From assembly GCA_002418685.1 (NCBI GenBank), contig DIEP01000041.1:494-19464 (forward strand): a stretch of 18,971 bases of DNA, read 5' to 3'. Positions 1-8,046 of this stretch are shown piece by piece. The stretch's first letter is position 1; every line of letters starts with the position of its first letter. The translations under genes were made by a program, and so were the position numbers. The DNA comes from Ignavibacteria bacterium UBA5771. Lineage in GTDB: Bacteria > Bacteroidota > Ignavibacteria > Kapaibacteriales > UBA2268. A model generated the notes under the pieces. It saw nothing but the letters and a program-made list of their open reading frames with translations. It was not told the origin of the DNA and made no database searches.

Positions 1-1097
1 CAAGTAAATGATGTTAGCGAGAATGTTAAGCCCATTAATAAAACGCTTATCACTCCCGAACTACTACCACTTTTTGCATTAAGAACATTCAAGAATTTCG
101 TAGGGATTTGAATCTCAAAAGCACCAAAAAGATTAAAGGCAAACACAATAAATAATATACCGATAGCAAGATTGACCCATCCATTCGAAGCGAAATCGCG
201 AATACCTGTCGCCCCGAAAATAATTGCAAGAAGAAAGCCAATTGCTGTGAAAGTAAATATTATACCTATAGCATAAATTGTGGAATCTCGTAATGCCTTG
301 CCAGGATGGCTTTCAGAACGTTTAGTAAAAAATGATACAGTAATTGGAATCATTGGGAACACACATGGTGTCAGCAATGCCAACGCTCCTGCTGTCATTG
401 CAAACCATAAGAATGAAAATATTCCACCTTGCCTACTTTCCTGGATTTTTTCTTGGGATTTGGTAGTAATTGTTTTTGAATCTCCCTGCGATATTTGTGC
501 TGTGGTATTTGTATTATTCGACTTTGCTTGATCAACTTGGTCAGTATTGGTAATAACAGCAGCGTCTGTATTATCCTTATCTTGATCTTGCGAAATTGTA
601 TTTTTTGATGAATATATTTCGGGAAGCACTCTGCCTATATAAAAATCAGGAGGCAAGCAATTTTCTTCTGTGCAAATTTGCAAAAATGCTTTTGCAAGAA
701 TTCTATCTTTGGAGAAATCGAGTGCTTTATTTGCAATCACAGGCACTTCAACAGAAAACTTGCCTTTGTAATATTCCAAATTCATAAAAAATGCAGAGTC
801 ATACTTTACTTTTGGTTTAGAAGGTCGAATCTTGCCTGCAATTTTGATTTCATTTTCAGGAGCAAAATGAATTTCGGATTGAGTAGGTCCGCCAAATTCG
901 CCTTCTTGCAGTTTAAATGAATAAGTATAACGGTCCTTTTGAATTTTTATATCGACCTTAATCCAAAATTTTTCACCTTGTGCAACAGTTAATTTAGAGG
1001 GATAAGCAGTAACTTCAGCGAGATTGTCTTTTGCAAACAGATTATTTACGCAAAAAATTAAAGAAAAAAAACTAAGAGTTAAAAGGATCTTTTTCAT
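1..1097 (-). CDS. dsbD: Thiol:disulfide interchange protein DsbD family, N-terminal part (partial at window edge)
   Basis: Reading from the ATG at 1097 toward position 1 gives 365 codons with no stop, so the gene leaves the window. A signal peptide covers residues 1-22 (MKKILLTLSFFSLIFC start). Residues about 25-160 look like the periplasmic DsbD alpha domain, including the redox cysteine pair C142/C147 in ICTEENCLPP. A low-complexity Q/N/T/D linker follows (about 165-222). The membrane domain then begins, with its hallmark TPCVFPMIP at 243-251 (C245), and continues as hydrophobic helices to the edge. DsbD relays electrons from cytosolic thioredoxin across the membrane to envelope proteins. 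The second membrane cysteine and any C-terminal thioredoxin domain lie outside the window, so a shorter CcdA/ScsB-like architecture cannot be excluded. It is divergent from the proline dehydrogenase gene across 166 nt. Family assignment is firm; the exact subtype is less so. Confidence 0.9.
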   Translation of the reverse strand, partial: MKKILLTLSFFSLIFCVNNLFAKDNLAEVTAYPSKLTVAQGEKFWIKVDIKIQKDRYTYSFKLQEGEFGGPTQSEIHFAPENEIKIAGKIRPSKPKVKYDSAFFMNLEYYKGKFSVEVPVIANKALDFSKDRILAKAFLQICTEENCLPPDFYIGRVLPEIYSSKNTISQDQDKDNTDAAVITNTDQVDQAKSNNTNTTAQISQGDSKTITTKSQEKIQESRQGGIFSFLWFAMTAGALALLTPCVFPMIPITVSFFTKRSESHPGKALRDSTIYAIGIIFTFTAIGFLLAIIFGATGIRDFASNGWVNLAIGILFIVFAFNLFGAFEIQIPTKFLNVLNAKSGSSSGVISVLLMGLTFSLTSFT

Positions 1098-1226
1098 TGG
1101 ACGGAATTCTTAAATCATTAAAATAAATATTTAAATTAAAAACGATTTGCAAATATCTGTATTTTATGATTTCCAAATTAGTTGTATGAATATTTATTCA
1201 TTTTATTCTTTTTTTGCTATAAAGAC

Positions 1227-1242
1227 TATAATTTTGTAATTT
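1227..1242 (+). promoter_or_regulatory. Putative Bacteroidota-type promoter -7 region of the proline dehydrogenase gene
   Basis: The 16-mer TATAATTTTGTAATTT contains TAATTTTG (1229-1236), a match to the TAnnTTTG -7 consensus of Bacteroidota primary sigma factors. Its last G is 28 nt before the ATG at 1264, which would give a leader of about 20 nt. No convincing TTTG/TTG -33 element sits 19-21 nt upstream. The same 16-mer lies at the same distance before ppk1 (9430-9445), which raises the chance that it is functional. Confidence 0.5.
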
Positions 1243-1263
1243 ATTATTTTATCGGTTTTAAAA

Positions 1264-2163
1264 ATGTTAAATAAAATTATTGCTTCTGTTATACCAATTT
1301 TTCCAAAATCATTTATTTATATTTTTGCAAAAAAATATATCGCAGGACCCACTCTTGACGATGCCATCAAAGTCACGAAAGATTTAATGTCGAAAGGTGG
1401 GATGAGCACAATTGACGTTCTTGGTGAATTTGTTTCTTCAAAAGAAATGGCTGAAAATGAAGTAAAAGCATGCAACAAAGTACTTGATTCAATTATTTCA
1501 AATCATCTCGATTCAAACTTATCCGTGAAGCCCACCTCTCTAGGACTTGGCATAGATCCCGAATACGGATATACAAACATAAAGAACCTTGTTACCAAAG
1601 CAAAATCGCTTGGTCTATTTATTCGACTTGATATGGAAAACTCACCATATACAACACCCACATTAGAATTATACAAAAGATTGCGAAATGATGGATTGGA
1701 CAATGTAGGAATCGTCTTGCAAGCATATATGCGACGCACAATGGACGATGTGAAAAGTTTGCTTGAATATAAACCTAATATTCGCTTATGCAAAGGAATT
1801 TATGTTGAACCAAAAGAAATTGCATACAAAGATAAAGAAGAAGTTCGCGATAATTACCGTCGTCTTCTTAAATTTATGCTTGACAATAATTTATACGTAG
1901 GAATTGCAACGCATGATGAACCTCTTATTCAATATGCAGAAGAATTAATAAAGTCAAAAGGTTTAAAAAATAACGAATACGAGTTCCAAATGCTTCTTGG
2001 CGTCAGAAATGAGAGAAGAGACCAACTATTAAAAGAAGGTCATCGATTAAGGGTATATGTCCCATTTGGAACAGATTGGTTTGGCTATTCAACTCGCCGA
2101 TTGAAAGAGAATCCAAAAATGGTAAATGATGTTATTAAATCTATTTTTGGTATGAATAAGTGA
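1264..2163 (+). CDS. Proline dehydrogenase (monofunctional, FAD-dependent)
   Basis: A 299-residue protein with the (beta-alpha)8 PRODH fold, the length usual for monofunctional bacterial enzymes. It oxidises L-proline to delta-1-pyrroline-5-carboxylate, passing electrons through FAD to the respiratory chain. Visible family features are VKPTSLGLG (88-96, K89), RLDMENS (121-127), VLQAYMRR (151-158, Q153), RLCKGIY (174-180), the ATHDEP strand (215-220) and the substrate-binding signature YSTRRLKENP (275-284), whose paired arginines bind the proline carboxylate. The ATG at 1264 follows a TAnnTTTG box and gives a normal N-terminus. The stop overlaps the next gene's GTG by 4 nt, so the two are probably co-transcribed and translationally coupled. 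No P5C dehydrogenase gene is in the window. The fold and reaction are confident. I give no symbol because prodh, putA and fadM are all used for such genes. Confidence 0.95.
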   Translation: MLNKIIASVIPIFPKSFIYIFAKKYIAGPTLDDAIKVTKDLMSKGGMSTIDVLGEFVSSKEMAENEVKACNKVLDSIISNHLDSNLSVKPTSLGLGIDPEYGYTNIKNLVTKAKSLGLFIRLDMENSPYTTPTLELYKRLRNDGLDNVGIVLQAYMRRTMDDVKSLLEYKPNIRLCKGIYVEPKEIAYKDKEEVRDNYRRLLKFMLDNNLYVGIATHDEPLIQYAEELIKSKGLKNNEYEFQMLLGVRNERRDQLLKEGHRLRVYVPFGTDWFGYSTRRLKENPKMVNDVIKSIFGMNK

Positions 2164-3062
2164 GATATTCGAAAATTTCTGGAATATTTTCTTTGTTATT
2201 GCTTATTTTATTAAGCATTTCCGGATGCAATGAGCACAAGGAATTTGCTATTAATACAAATTCAAATTATCTTACAATTGCTACTTTTAATTGTGAATGG
2301 CTTGGCGATGGGGTGAACGACACAAAACAAAGAACAGCAGAAGATTATGAAAATATTGCAAAAATAATTTCTGAAACAAAAGCTGATATAATTGCATTGC
2401 AAGAAATCGAGAATTCCCAAGCACTTGAGATAATTAAAAAATATATAACTGATTATAAATATTTTTGTAGTGAGAAGGGTGAAAAGCAGAATCTTGCATT
2501 TTTCTATAGTCCAAATGTCAAAATTAGTGAAATAACTGAATATATGCCATTAGAGGTGGAATTAGATAAAACTCGTCCGGGCCTAATGGCATATTGTAAA
2601 AAAGGAAATCTTGATTTGTGGCTAATGAATGTGCATCTTAAATCAACTTCGCAATATGATAGTACCCCTGAACTTAAGCAAAGAAGTTATGAACTCCGTG
2701 CTGATCAAGCTGAAGTATTGAATTTATGGATAGATTCCATCCTTACATATAAGGAAAAGGATATAGTCATACTCGGCGATTTTAATGATAATCCGAAAAG
2801 AACAAGCCACCCAACACTACGAGCATTAGCAAGCAATCCCAATTTGAACTTTGCAACTGCTGATTTCAAAAGTTGCAAGAATCATTATTGGGATGCCATT
2901 GATCACATTGTTATTTCCAAACATCTGGAGAAAAGAATCCTGAGTGGTTCATTGATGATGTTCGATACATATAATTTTTATGGAAAAGATATGGCAGACA
3001 GAGTTTCGGATCATTGCCCCGTAATGATCACATTTGAAGCAACTGCTCCCGATGATGATTAG
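2160..3062 (+). CDS. Lipoprotein of the endonuclease/exonuclease/phosphatase (EEP) family
   Basis: A 300-residue protein starting with GTG that overlaps the preceding stop codon (GTGA). This start is supported because it supplies a complete lipoprotein signal peptide with lipobox ISGC and lipid-acceptor Cys23. The mature part carries the full EEP metal-dependent catalytic set: N44 in ATFNCEW, E82 in ALQEIE, H159 in NVHLKS, D207/N209 in ILGDFND, D248/H249 in DAIDHI, and D284/H285 in VSDHCP. EEP enzymes hydrolyse phosphodiester or phosphomonoester bonds (DNases, exonuclease III, sphingomyelinases, inositol phosphatases). The substrate here cannot be read from sequence. A surface or periplasmic nuclease that scavenges extracellular DNA is one possibility. 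All catalytic residues are present, so it should be active. Its coupling to proline dehydrogenase has no obvious functional logic. Confidence 0.9.
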   Translation: MRYSKISGIFSLLLLILLSISGCNEHKEFAINTNSNYLTIATFNCEWLGDGVNDTKQRTAEDYENIAKIISETKADIIALQEIENSQALEIIKKYITDYKYFCSEKGEKQNLAFFYSPNVKISEITEYMPLEVELDKTRPGLMAYCKKGNLDLWLMNVHLKSTSQYDSTPELKQRSYELRADQAEVLNLWIDSILTYKEKDIVILGDFNDNPKRTSHPTLRALASNPNLNFATADFKSCKNHYWDAIDHIVISKHLEKRILSGSLMMFDTYNFYGKDMADRVSDHCPVMITFEATAPDDD

Positions 3063-3296
3063 ATAGTGCCGTCTCAAAAGCGCCAATCAGCAGTCAATTC
3101 CACAAATAATATCAAGCAAATAAAACCGATTAACATTAAGAAAACTTGTTGTCATATAGCAAATTATAAAATTATTTTACTTTCTAATTATCTAATTAAT
3201 TTAATTGCTTTACCAAGCAAACCCATTACTTCCCCTACTACGCACTTAGTATCGCGAGGAAAAATTAAAAGAAGATGAGTTTTTACACTAAAAATA

Positions 3297-3328
3297 GTTC
3301 TGTAGAGAATTAGGACTCTCTACAGAAC
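3297..3328 (-). terminator. Strong hairpin between convergent genes, probable terminator
   Basis: A perfect 12-bp stem (GTTCTGTAGAGA at 3297-3308 pairing with 3317-3328) closes an 8-nt loop. It lies between the EEP lipoprotein (plus, ends 3062) and the small membrane protein (minus, ends 3338). On the minus strand the stem is followed by TATTTTTAG, a modest U-run, so it fits best as terminator of the minus-strand operon. On the plus strand the following bases are not U-rich. The remaining stretch 3063-3296 holds only a weak, lysine-rich open frame with no family features, and I see nothing else in it. Confidence 0.6.
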
Positions 3329-3337
3329 AAATTGCAT

Positions 3338-3574
3338 TTATGCATTCTTTCGCTTTTGATAGAGGACGGGATTAATTTTAGGCAAAACCGAATTTACACC
3401 CAACATTGTACCAATGCTAACGCAAAAACTAACAAATAATCTGCCTAATAAAGATTGATCTCCGTTTAGAAAGCGTCCACATAGAAACGTCACAATCATT
3501 GTTCCTACTAATACAAATGTGTTCGGAATTGCCGAAATTACCAGCTTCCACCAATCTTTAACTTGATTTCCCAA
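3338..3574 (-). CDS. Small two-helix membrane protein of unknown function
   Basis: An open frame of 78 residues with two hydrophobic segments (about 12-34 and 43-65), joined by a short polar loop (GRFLNGDQS) and ending in a basic tail (YQKRKNA). It is therefore a likely inner-membrane hairpin. It starts with TTG at 3574, inside the 3' end of the TamB-like gene, overlapping it by 37 nt. An in-frame TGA lies three codons upstream, so TTG is the only start that keeps both helices. The first internal ATG (Met26) would lose helix 1. The overlap suggests translational coupling as the last gene of a glyA-tamB operon. I do not recognise a family. A role linked to the TamB-like protein is only a guess from position. 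Confidence 0.6.
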   Translation of the reverse strand: MGNQVKDWWKLVISAIPNTFVLVGTMIVTFLCGRFLNGDQSLLGRLFVSFCVSIGTMLGVNSVLPKINPVLYQKRKNA

Positions 3575-6500
3575 TTCTTTTCATCGGGGTCGGTCGTAGT
3601 AGAACTTGAATTTGTGGAATATGCAATTTGCGCAAGCACTTGGTTAAGAACTGAGGAATTCACTGATATTGGAATTTCGATAACAATTTGATTATTTCGT
3701 GAAAAATCTGAAAGATTTCCGCTTAATGACCAATTGACATTTCCGAGAAGTCTGCCTTTCAATTGAACACGAGTTTTATTAAAATCTTGACTATTTAATT
3801 GAACATCAGCACTTTCAATAACACCCGTCTTTGTGAGCAAGTCAGAGAACGAACGAGAAGCAGTTGAAGAAAGTCCCATATTTCCAAGTTGCTGAACCAC
3901 AGATGGGTCAAGCAACCCTCCACCCGTATTATAAGAAGATCCCGGTAAATATCCAAATAGTAAAAGATAAAGAGCATTTTCTTCGATTTTTGTTGAATCT
4001 CCCTGTGGTGCTACATTATTTATTGTATAATCGAAATGAACAATTGGGGATTGTGCTGTTCCCGTTATACGTATATAAGCAGTATATTTTCCAGGATTTT
4101 GTGGGTCATCGATTTTTCCCTCGTATTCTCCCGTAATGTTGAGCGCTGGATTAGTCAGATTGCCCGTTTGAAAAGATATTTTTCCCGATGCTTTCATTAC
4201 TTTGTAGGAATTGATTACGGAACCATCTTCAAGAATTAGCTCTCCATATAATTGCCCCGACGGATTTTGTGGGTTCAAAACAAACCGCAAGGGAATAGTA
4301 GGATCACTTGTTCCAATTATTGCCTTGATTTCGCCAATCCCTCCTAATTGCAAAGTAACATTTACTTCTTGGGGAATATACACACGCACATCAATATTAA
4401 GTTTATTGGAATTTAACCTCCTTTTCTTTTCGATTTTAATTGAATCTTTCTTTAAATTGTCTTGCCCTAAAGTGTCTTCTTGAATTGTATATGTATAGAT
4501 TTTTTTATCATCTTTGATTTCATAGACAAAACTTGTTTGAGCTTTAGAATTCGATTGCGAAAGATTGACAATTGTTATATTCGATGGGTTAATTTGTAAA
4601 GAACCAGTAACCTCTTGAGATTCAAGGTCTCCAATAATTGTAATAGGTCCATTTTTTGAAGAAATGTCGATTTTCCCGTAGGCGCCTGCGTTGGCGTATT
4701 TGGAATTTTCATCCAGGATAATAAGGTTTTTTAGGTTTACATCGAAATCGAAGTATTCGAGATTGTTGCGAGATAAAATGACTTCTCCATTTAAATTCAA
4801 AGACCCTGGATATTGCTGATTTTCGAGCGATAGTTTATCAATCTGTATAAGTTTATTGTCAAATTTAATTTCAGAATTTAATTTATAATTAATGTTATTA
4901 TATTTAAGATTGAATTTAACATTATCGATATCGAGATTTCCGTCAAGGGAGATGTCATCTACATTATTTCCGTATAATTGAATTTGAGAATTAATTATTC
5001 CTGATAAATTGCTTACAAATGGTAGAAATAATCCCAAATACCCCGCCTGAAGCGAATCCATCATTATATTTAAAGCAAAATCACTATATATTTTACCAAA
5101 ATTATTAAAAGATAAATCAATGGGCAATTTTGGAACTTCAATACTTAAAGGCACTTTCATTACATTTTCATTATTGCCAATTTCGATATTTCCATCAAGC
5201 TTTTTATCAAGATAAGCAAAATTCCCTGCGAAATTTCCAAGATACGACTTTTCATATTTTATATTATCAATTCCAAATTTTAAAGTATAATTAGGATTAG
5301 AAAATTGTCCATCTGCATTGAGATCGAGCAAAAAATGATTATACTCTAAAAAATTAAAATTTTGCATTAGCTCTTTCGATAAAAATGTGGCATAATCTTT
5401 CAATATCACATCTTGTATATTTATAGAAAGATTTTGGAAACTTGTAGTATCGATTTTCCCTGTAATCGAAATTTTCTCTTTTCCCTTGCGAATGAGTTCA
5501 AAATTTTCAATATCGAGAGAGGAGGCATCAAGTTTGATATGCAAATCTTTTGAGTTTTTCCAATTATATTGATCAAGTGCAGTTACAAATAAAGTGTCAA
5601 TTTGTAAATCGAGAAAATCCCTCACGAATTTCCCATTTATATTGGTTCGAATTTGCAATAAGGTATCATATTTCGCAGATAAGTTAAGATTGAAGTTCTC
5701 GAAATTAGAATTAAGTGACACTTCGGGATTGATTATTTTTATCTGATTTATTGTTAATGCATCTATATCTTTAATATTTAAAGTAATTTGCGGGATAGTA
5801 ATTTGATTAGAATCTTTTTGAATTCTAATAGATCCATCCATTATAAATGGATCTACTTGCACTTTTGTCCCATTAGTTTGAATGCTCGTAAATCCAATTT
5901 GCCCAGAATCAATATCTGCCATTAAATTGTTATCATAAGATGTGATATGTATAGATGAATTTATAGAACTGACTATATTGAGCTGGGGCATAAAAATGTT
6001 CACTAATGCAAAATCCTTAATCTTCATTGAAACTATAAGGTCAAAAAATGGAAATTTATAGTCTTTGAAATTTTCTGAGAGCGTTCGTGCAAGAGAAGTA
6101 TCTCGCTTTTTGAGGATAAAGTTCTTATAAATGTCTTCAAAGTATAATGTGCCAAATTGAACGCTCTGCGACATTGAATTAACAAATTCGTTTATTTTGA
6201 TTTCACCGATAGCATTGATTTGATTATCACCCGATTTGAAAGAGAATTCCTTTTCTTCACTCCCATTAGTTTTCAATGACATTTCTAATTTTTGTGGCAT
6301 AAGTGCAATATTTTCCAATAGCAATTCATCGATTTCTGTTTTGAAAAGGAACTGCAAAGAATCCAAATCAATACCGCTACCAACCAATTCGAATTTATCA
6401 GTGAAATTAATTGGCAAATTTTTATCATGTGCTATTGAAGCAAGATTTAAGTTATTTAGCACTCCTTTTATAGAATAACTCGGATTTTTCATATTCCGGA

Positions 6501-8046
6501 AATTTGTCGAAGCATTTAATTTGATATATGAACTGTTCGATTCAGGAAATTGCACTGAAATTTCTGGAAATACAGCAATTCCTTGATTCAATGTCCCCCG
6601 TATAATAACTGTATCAAGATTATTCCGATAGATCATTGAATTATAAGCAATCAGTGAGAGAGTATCAATCATTTTGTTGAGATCTAATCCACTGCCCTTT
6701 ATAAAAACACTGCCATTCAAGTTTGAAGCAAGATCGGGGGAATAAGTAATGTTTTGCATGTTAAGTTCTTTGAAATTCAGATTCGCAGAATACTCATAAG
6801 TCGGGTCAAATTGAAAATTAACATCACCATTGATACTTCCCGCATTAGTAATTAAATCCAAATTTGCATTAACATAGTGAGTGCTGCCAATACCTATTAA
6901 TTTTTTAATTTCGACATAGTTTATATCAGGAATACTCGAAAAATCTGCCTTTATTAGGTTGATTAAATCTGTTTTTGTGGCATACGAATTAGCAATATTG
7001 GCAGAATAGATTATACTATCACTCATAAAATGAAACAATTTCCCCGTTAGATCCAATTTTGTATTCCCAATATTTGCATTGAGTTGTTCGATATTGAGTT
7101 CTCTTTCAGTTCCATTTGCCTTTATTATAAAATTCGTAACTTGGTCACGATTGAATGGAAGTTCAAGAAAAGTAAGCAAATCATTTGTATTGACAGAATC
7201 GATATTTGCATTTAAGTTAAAAGTTGCCTTCTTAATATCTGTATATTTTTCTTTAGAAAGTGGAGAAAAATCTTTAACATTTGCAACAATATTTATGTTC
7301 GAATTATTAGTTTGCAAATGCAATTTTTCAATATTTACAGATGTGGAATCCATCTGGAAGAAAATCGATAAGGCATTAAGCTTGAAATTATAATTTTGCT
7401 CATCAAATGAAATGTTGTTGATTTTCCCTCTCATTTTGTTTGTATTCAGGTTTGCATAAGCAGAAAGATTAATATTTAAATTCTTCGCGTAAATGTCAAG
7501 CGGATTAAATCTTGCGGAAGTATCGCTTGCAGTTGAATCCTTGAATACAAACGTAATATTAGTGAAATCCAATTTTCTAACGTCAATTATTGGTTGGGTA
7601 GCAGATGGTTGAGAAACTGTATTGGAGGGAGGGGCAATTTTTTCATAATTCCAAAGAGAATCGTAATTATTTCGCAATAACTTTATTGTGCCATTATGAA
7701 TTTCAATATTTCGAACAATAAATTGGCTTTGAAGAATTGGAGATATTTCGATTTTTACTTTTATATTTTCAATATTTGCAAGGGTATCCCCATCAGCAAG
7801 CAATTTAACTTGTTTAATCTCAATACTATTGAATGATGTGAATTTCAAGTCTTCAAGGCTAACTTTTGCAAGTAAAGCGTTATTGGCAATATTAGTGGCA
7901 AATTTCAGGAAGGGTTTCCTGATAAATTCGATTTCATTTATTGCAAATAAAGATATAATTATAAAGAGTAGCAAAAATAAAAGTCCAAGACCCAACCATT
8001 TTAAGACGGAAAGGATTTTGGACTTTTTCTTTTTGTTCTCACTCAT
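3538..8046 (-). CDS. tamB: TamB-like AsmA-family protein (translocation/assembly or lipid-transport bridge)
   Basis: A protein of about 1502 residues. It has a cytosolic lysine-rich start (MSENKKKKSK), one N-terminal transmembrane anchor (about 14-36), an AsmA-like N-terminal region (about 40-130) and then roughly 1100 residues of repetitive amphipathic beta-strand sequence rich in Asn/Ser/Asp. It ends in a TamB C-terminal domain (about 1215-1500) with LRFVLNPQNPSG, GSVINSYKVMKASGKISFQ and a late ALYLLLFGYLPG segment. Such proteins form long beta-taco bridges between inner and outer membranes and are implicated in outer-membrane protein assembly and phospholipid transport. No tamA/bamA partner is adjacent. 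I chose the ATG at 8046, which shares one base with the glyA stop (TAATG). An in-frame GTG at 8052 would add two residues. It lies between glyA and a small membrane protein in one operon. The family is confident from architecture; orthology to Proteobacterial TamB is inferred. Confidence 0.9.
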   Translation of the reverse strand: MSENKKKKSKILSVLKWLGLGLLFLLLFIIISLFAINEIEFIRKPFLKFATNIANNALLAKVSLEDLKFTSFNSIEIKQVKLLADGDTLANIENIKVKIEISPILQSQFIVRNIEIHNGTIKLLRNNYDSLWNYEKIAPPSNTVSQPSATQPIIDVRKLDFTNITFVFKDSTASDTSARFNPLDIYAKNLNINLSAYANLNTNKMRGKINNISFDEQNYNFKLNALSIFFQMDSTSVNIEKLHLQTNNSNINIVANVKDFSPLSKEKYTDIKKATFNLNANIDSVNTNDLLTFLELPFNRDQVTNFIIKANGTERELNIEQLNANIGNTKLDLTGKLFHFMSDSIIYSANIANSYATKTDLINLIKADFSSIPDINYVEIKKLIGIGSTHYVNANLDLITNAGSINGDVNFQFDPTYEYSANLNFKELNMQNITYSPDLASNLNGSVFIKGSGLDLNKMIDTLSLIAYNSMIYRNNLDTVIIRGTLNQGIAVFPEISVQFPESNSSYIKLNASTNFRNMKNPSYSIKGVLNNLNLASIAHDKNLPINFTDKFELVGSGIDLDSLQFLFKTEIDELLLENIALMPQKLEMSLKTNGSEEKEFSFKSGDNQINAIGEIKINEFVNSMSQSVQFGTLYFEDIYKNFILKKRDTSLARTLSENFKDYKFPFFDLIVSMKIKDFALVNIFMPQLNIVSSINSSIHITSYDNNLMADIDSGQIGFTSIQTNGTKVQVDPFIMDGSIRIQKDSNQITIPQITLNIKDIDALTINQIKIINPEVSLNSNFENFNLNLSAKYDTLLQIRTNINGKFVRDFLDLQIDTLFVTALDQYNWKNSKDLHIKLDASSLDIENFELIRKGKEKISITGKIDTTSFQNLSINIQDVILKDYATFLSKELMQNFNFLEYNHFLLDLNADGQFSNPNYTLKFGIDNIKYEKSYLGNFAGNFAYLDKKLDGNIEIGNNENVMKVPLSIEVPKLPIDLSFNNFGKIYSDFALNIMMDSLQAGYLGLFLPFVSNLSGIINSQIQLYGNNVDDISLDGNLDIDNVKFNLKYNNINYKLNSEIKFDNKLIQIDKLSLENQQYPGSLNLNGEVILSRNNLEYFDFDVNLKNLIILDENSKYANAGAYGKIDISSKNGPITIIGDLESQEVTGSLQINPSNITIVNLSQSNSKAQTSFVYEIKDDKKIYTYTIQEDTLGQDNLKKDSIKIEKKRRLNSNKLNIDVRVYIPQEVNVTLQLGGIGEIKAIIGTSDPTIPLRFVLNPQNPSGQLYGELILEDGSVINSYKVMKASGKISFQTGNLTNPALNITGEYEGKIDDPQNPGKYTAYIRITGTAQSPIVHFDYTINNVAPQGDSTKIEENALYLLLFGYLPGSSYNTGGGLLDPSVVQQLGNMGLSSTASRSFSDLLTKTGVIESADVQLNSQDFNKTRVQLKGRLLGNVNWSLSGNLSDFSRNNQIVIEIPISVNSSVLNQVLAQIAYSTNSSSTTTDPDEKNWEIKLKIGGSW

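Noticed and set aside
280..920. Three plus-strand open frames at the left end
   Set aside because: They are antisense to the continuous DsbD reading frame, which has a signal peptide, redox cysteines and the TPCVFPMIP motif.
3066..3278. Open frame of 70 codons on plus strand after the EEP lipoprotein gene
   Set aside because: Composition is lysine/isoleucine-rich as expected from AT-rich spacer. It has no signal, motif or coupling, and ends just before the hairpin. Probably non-coding.
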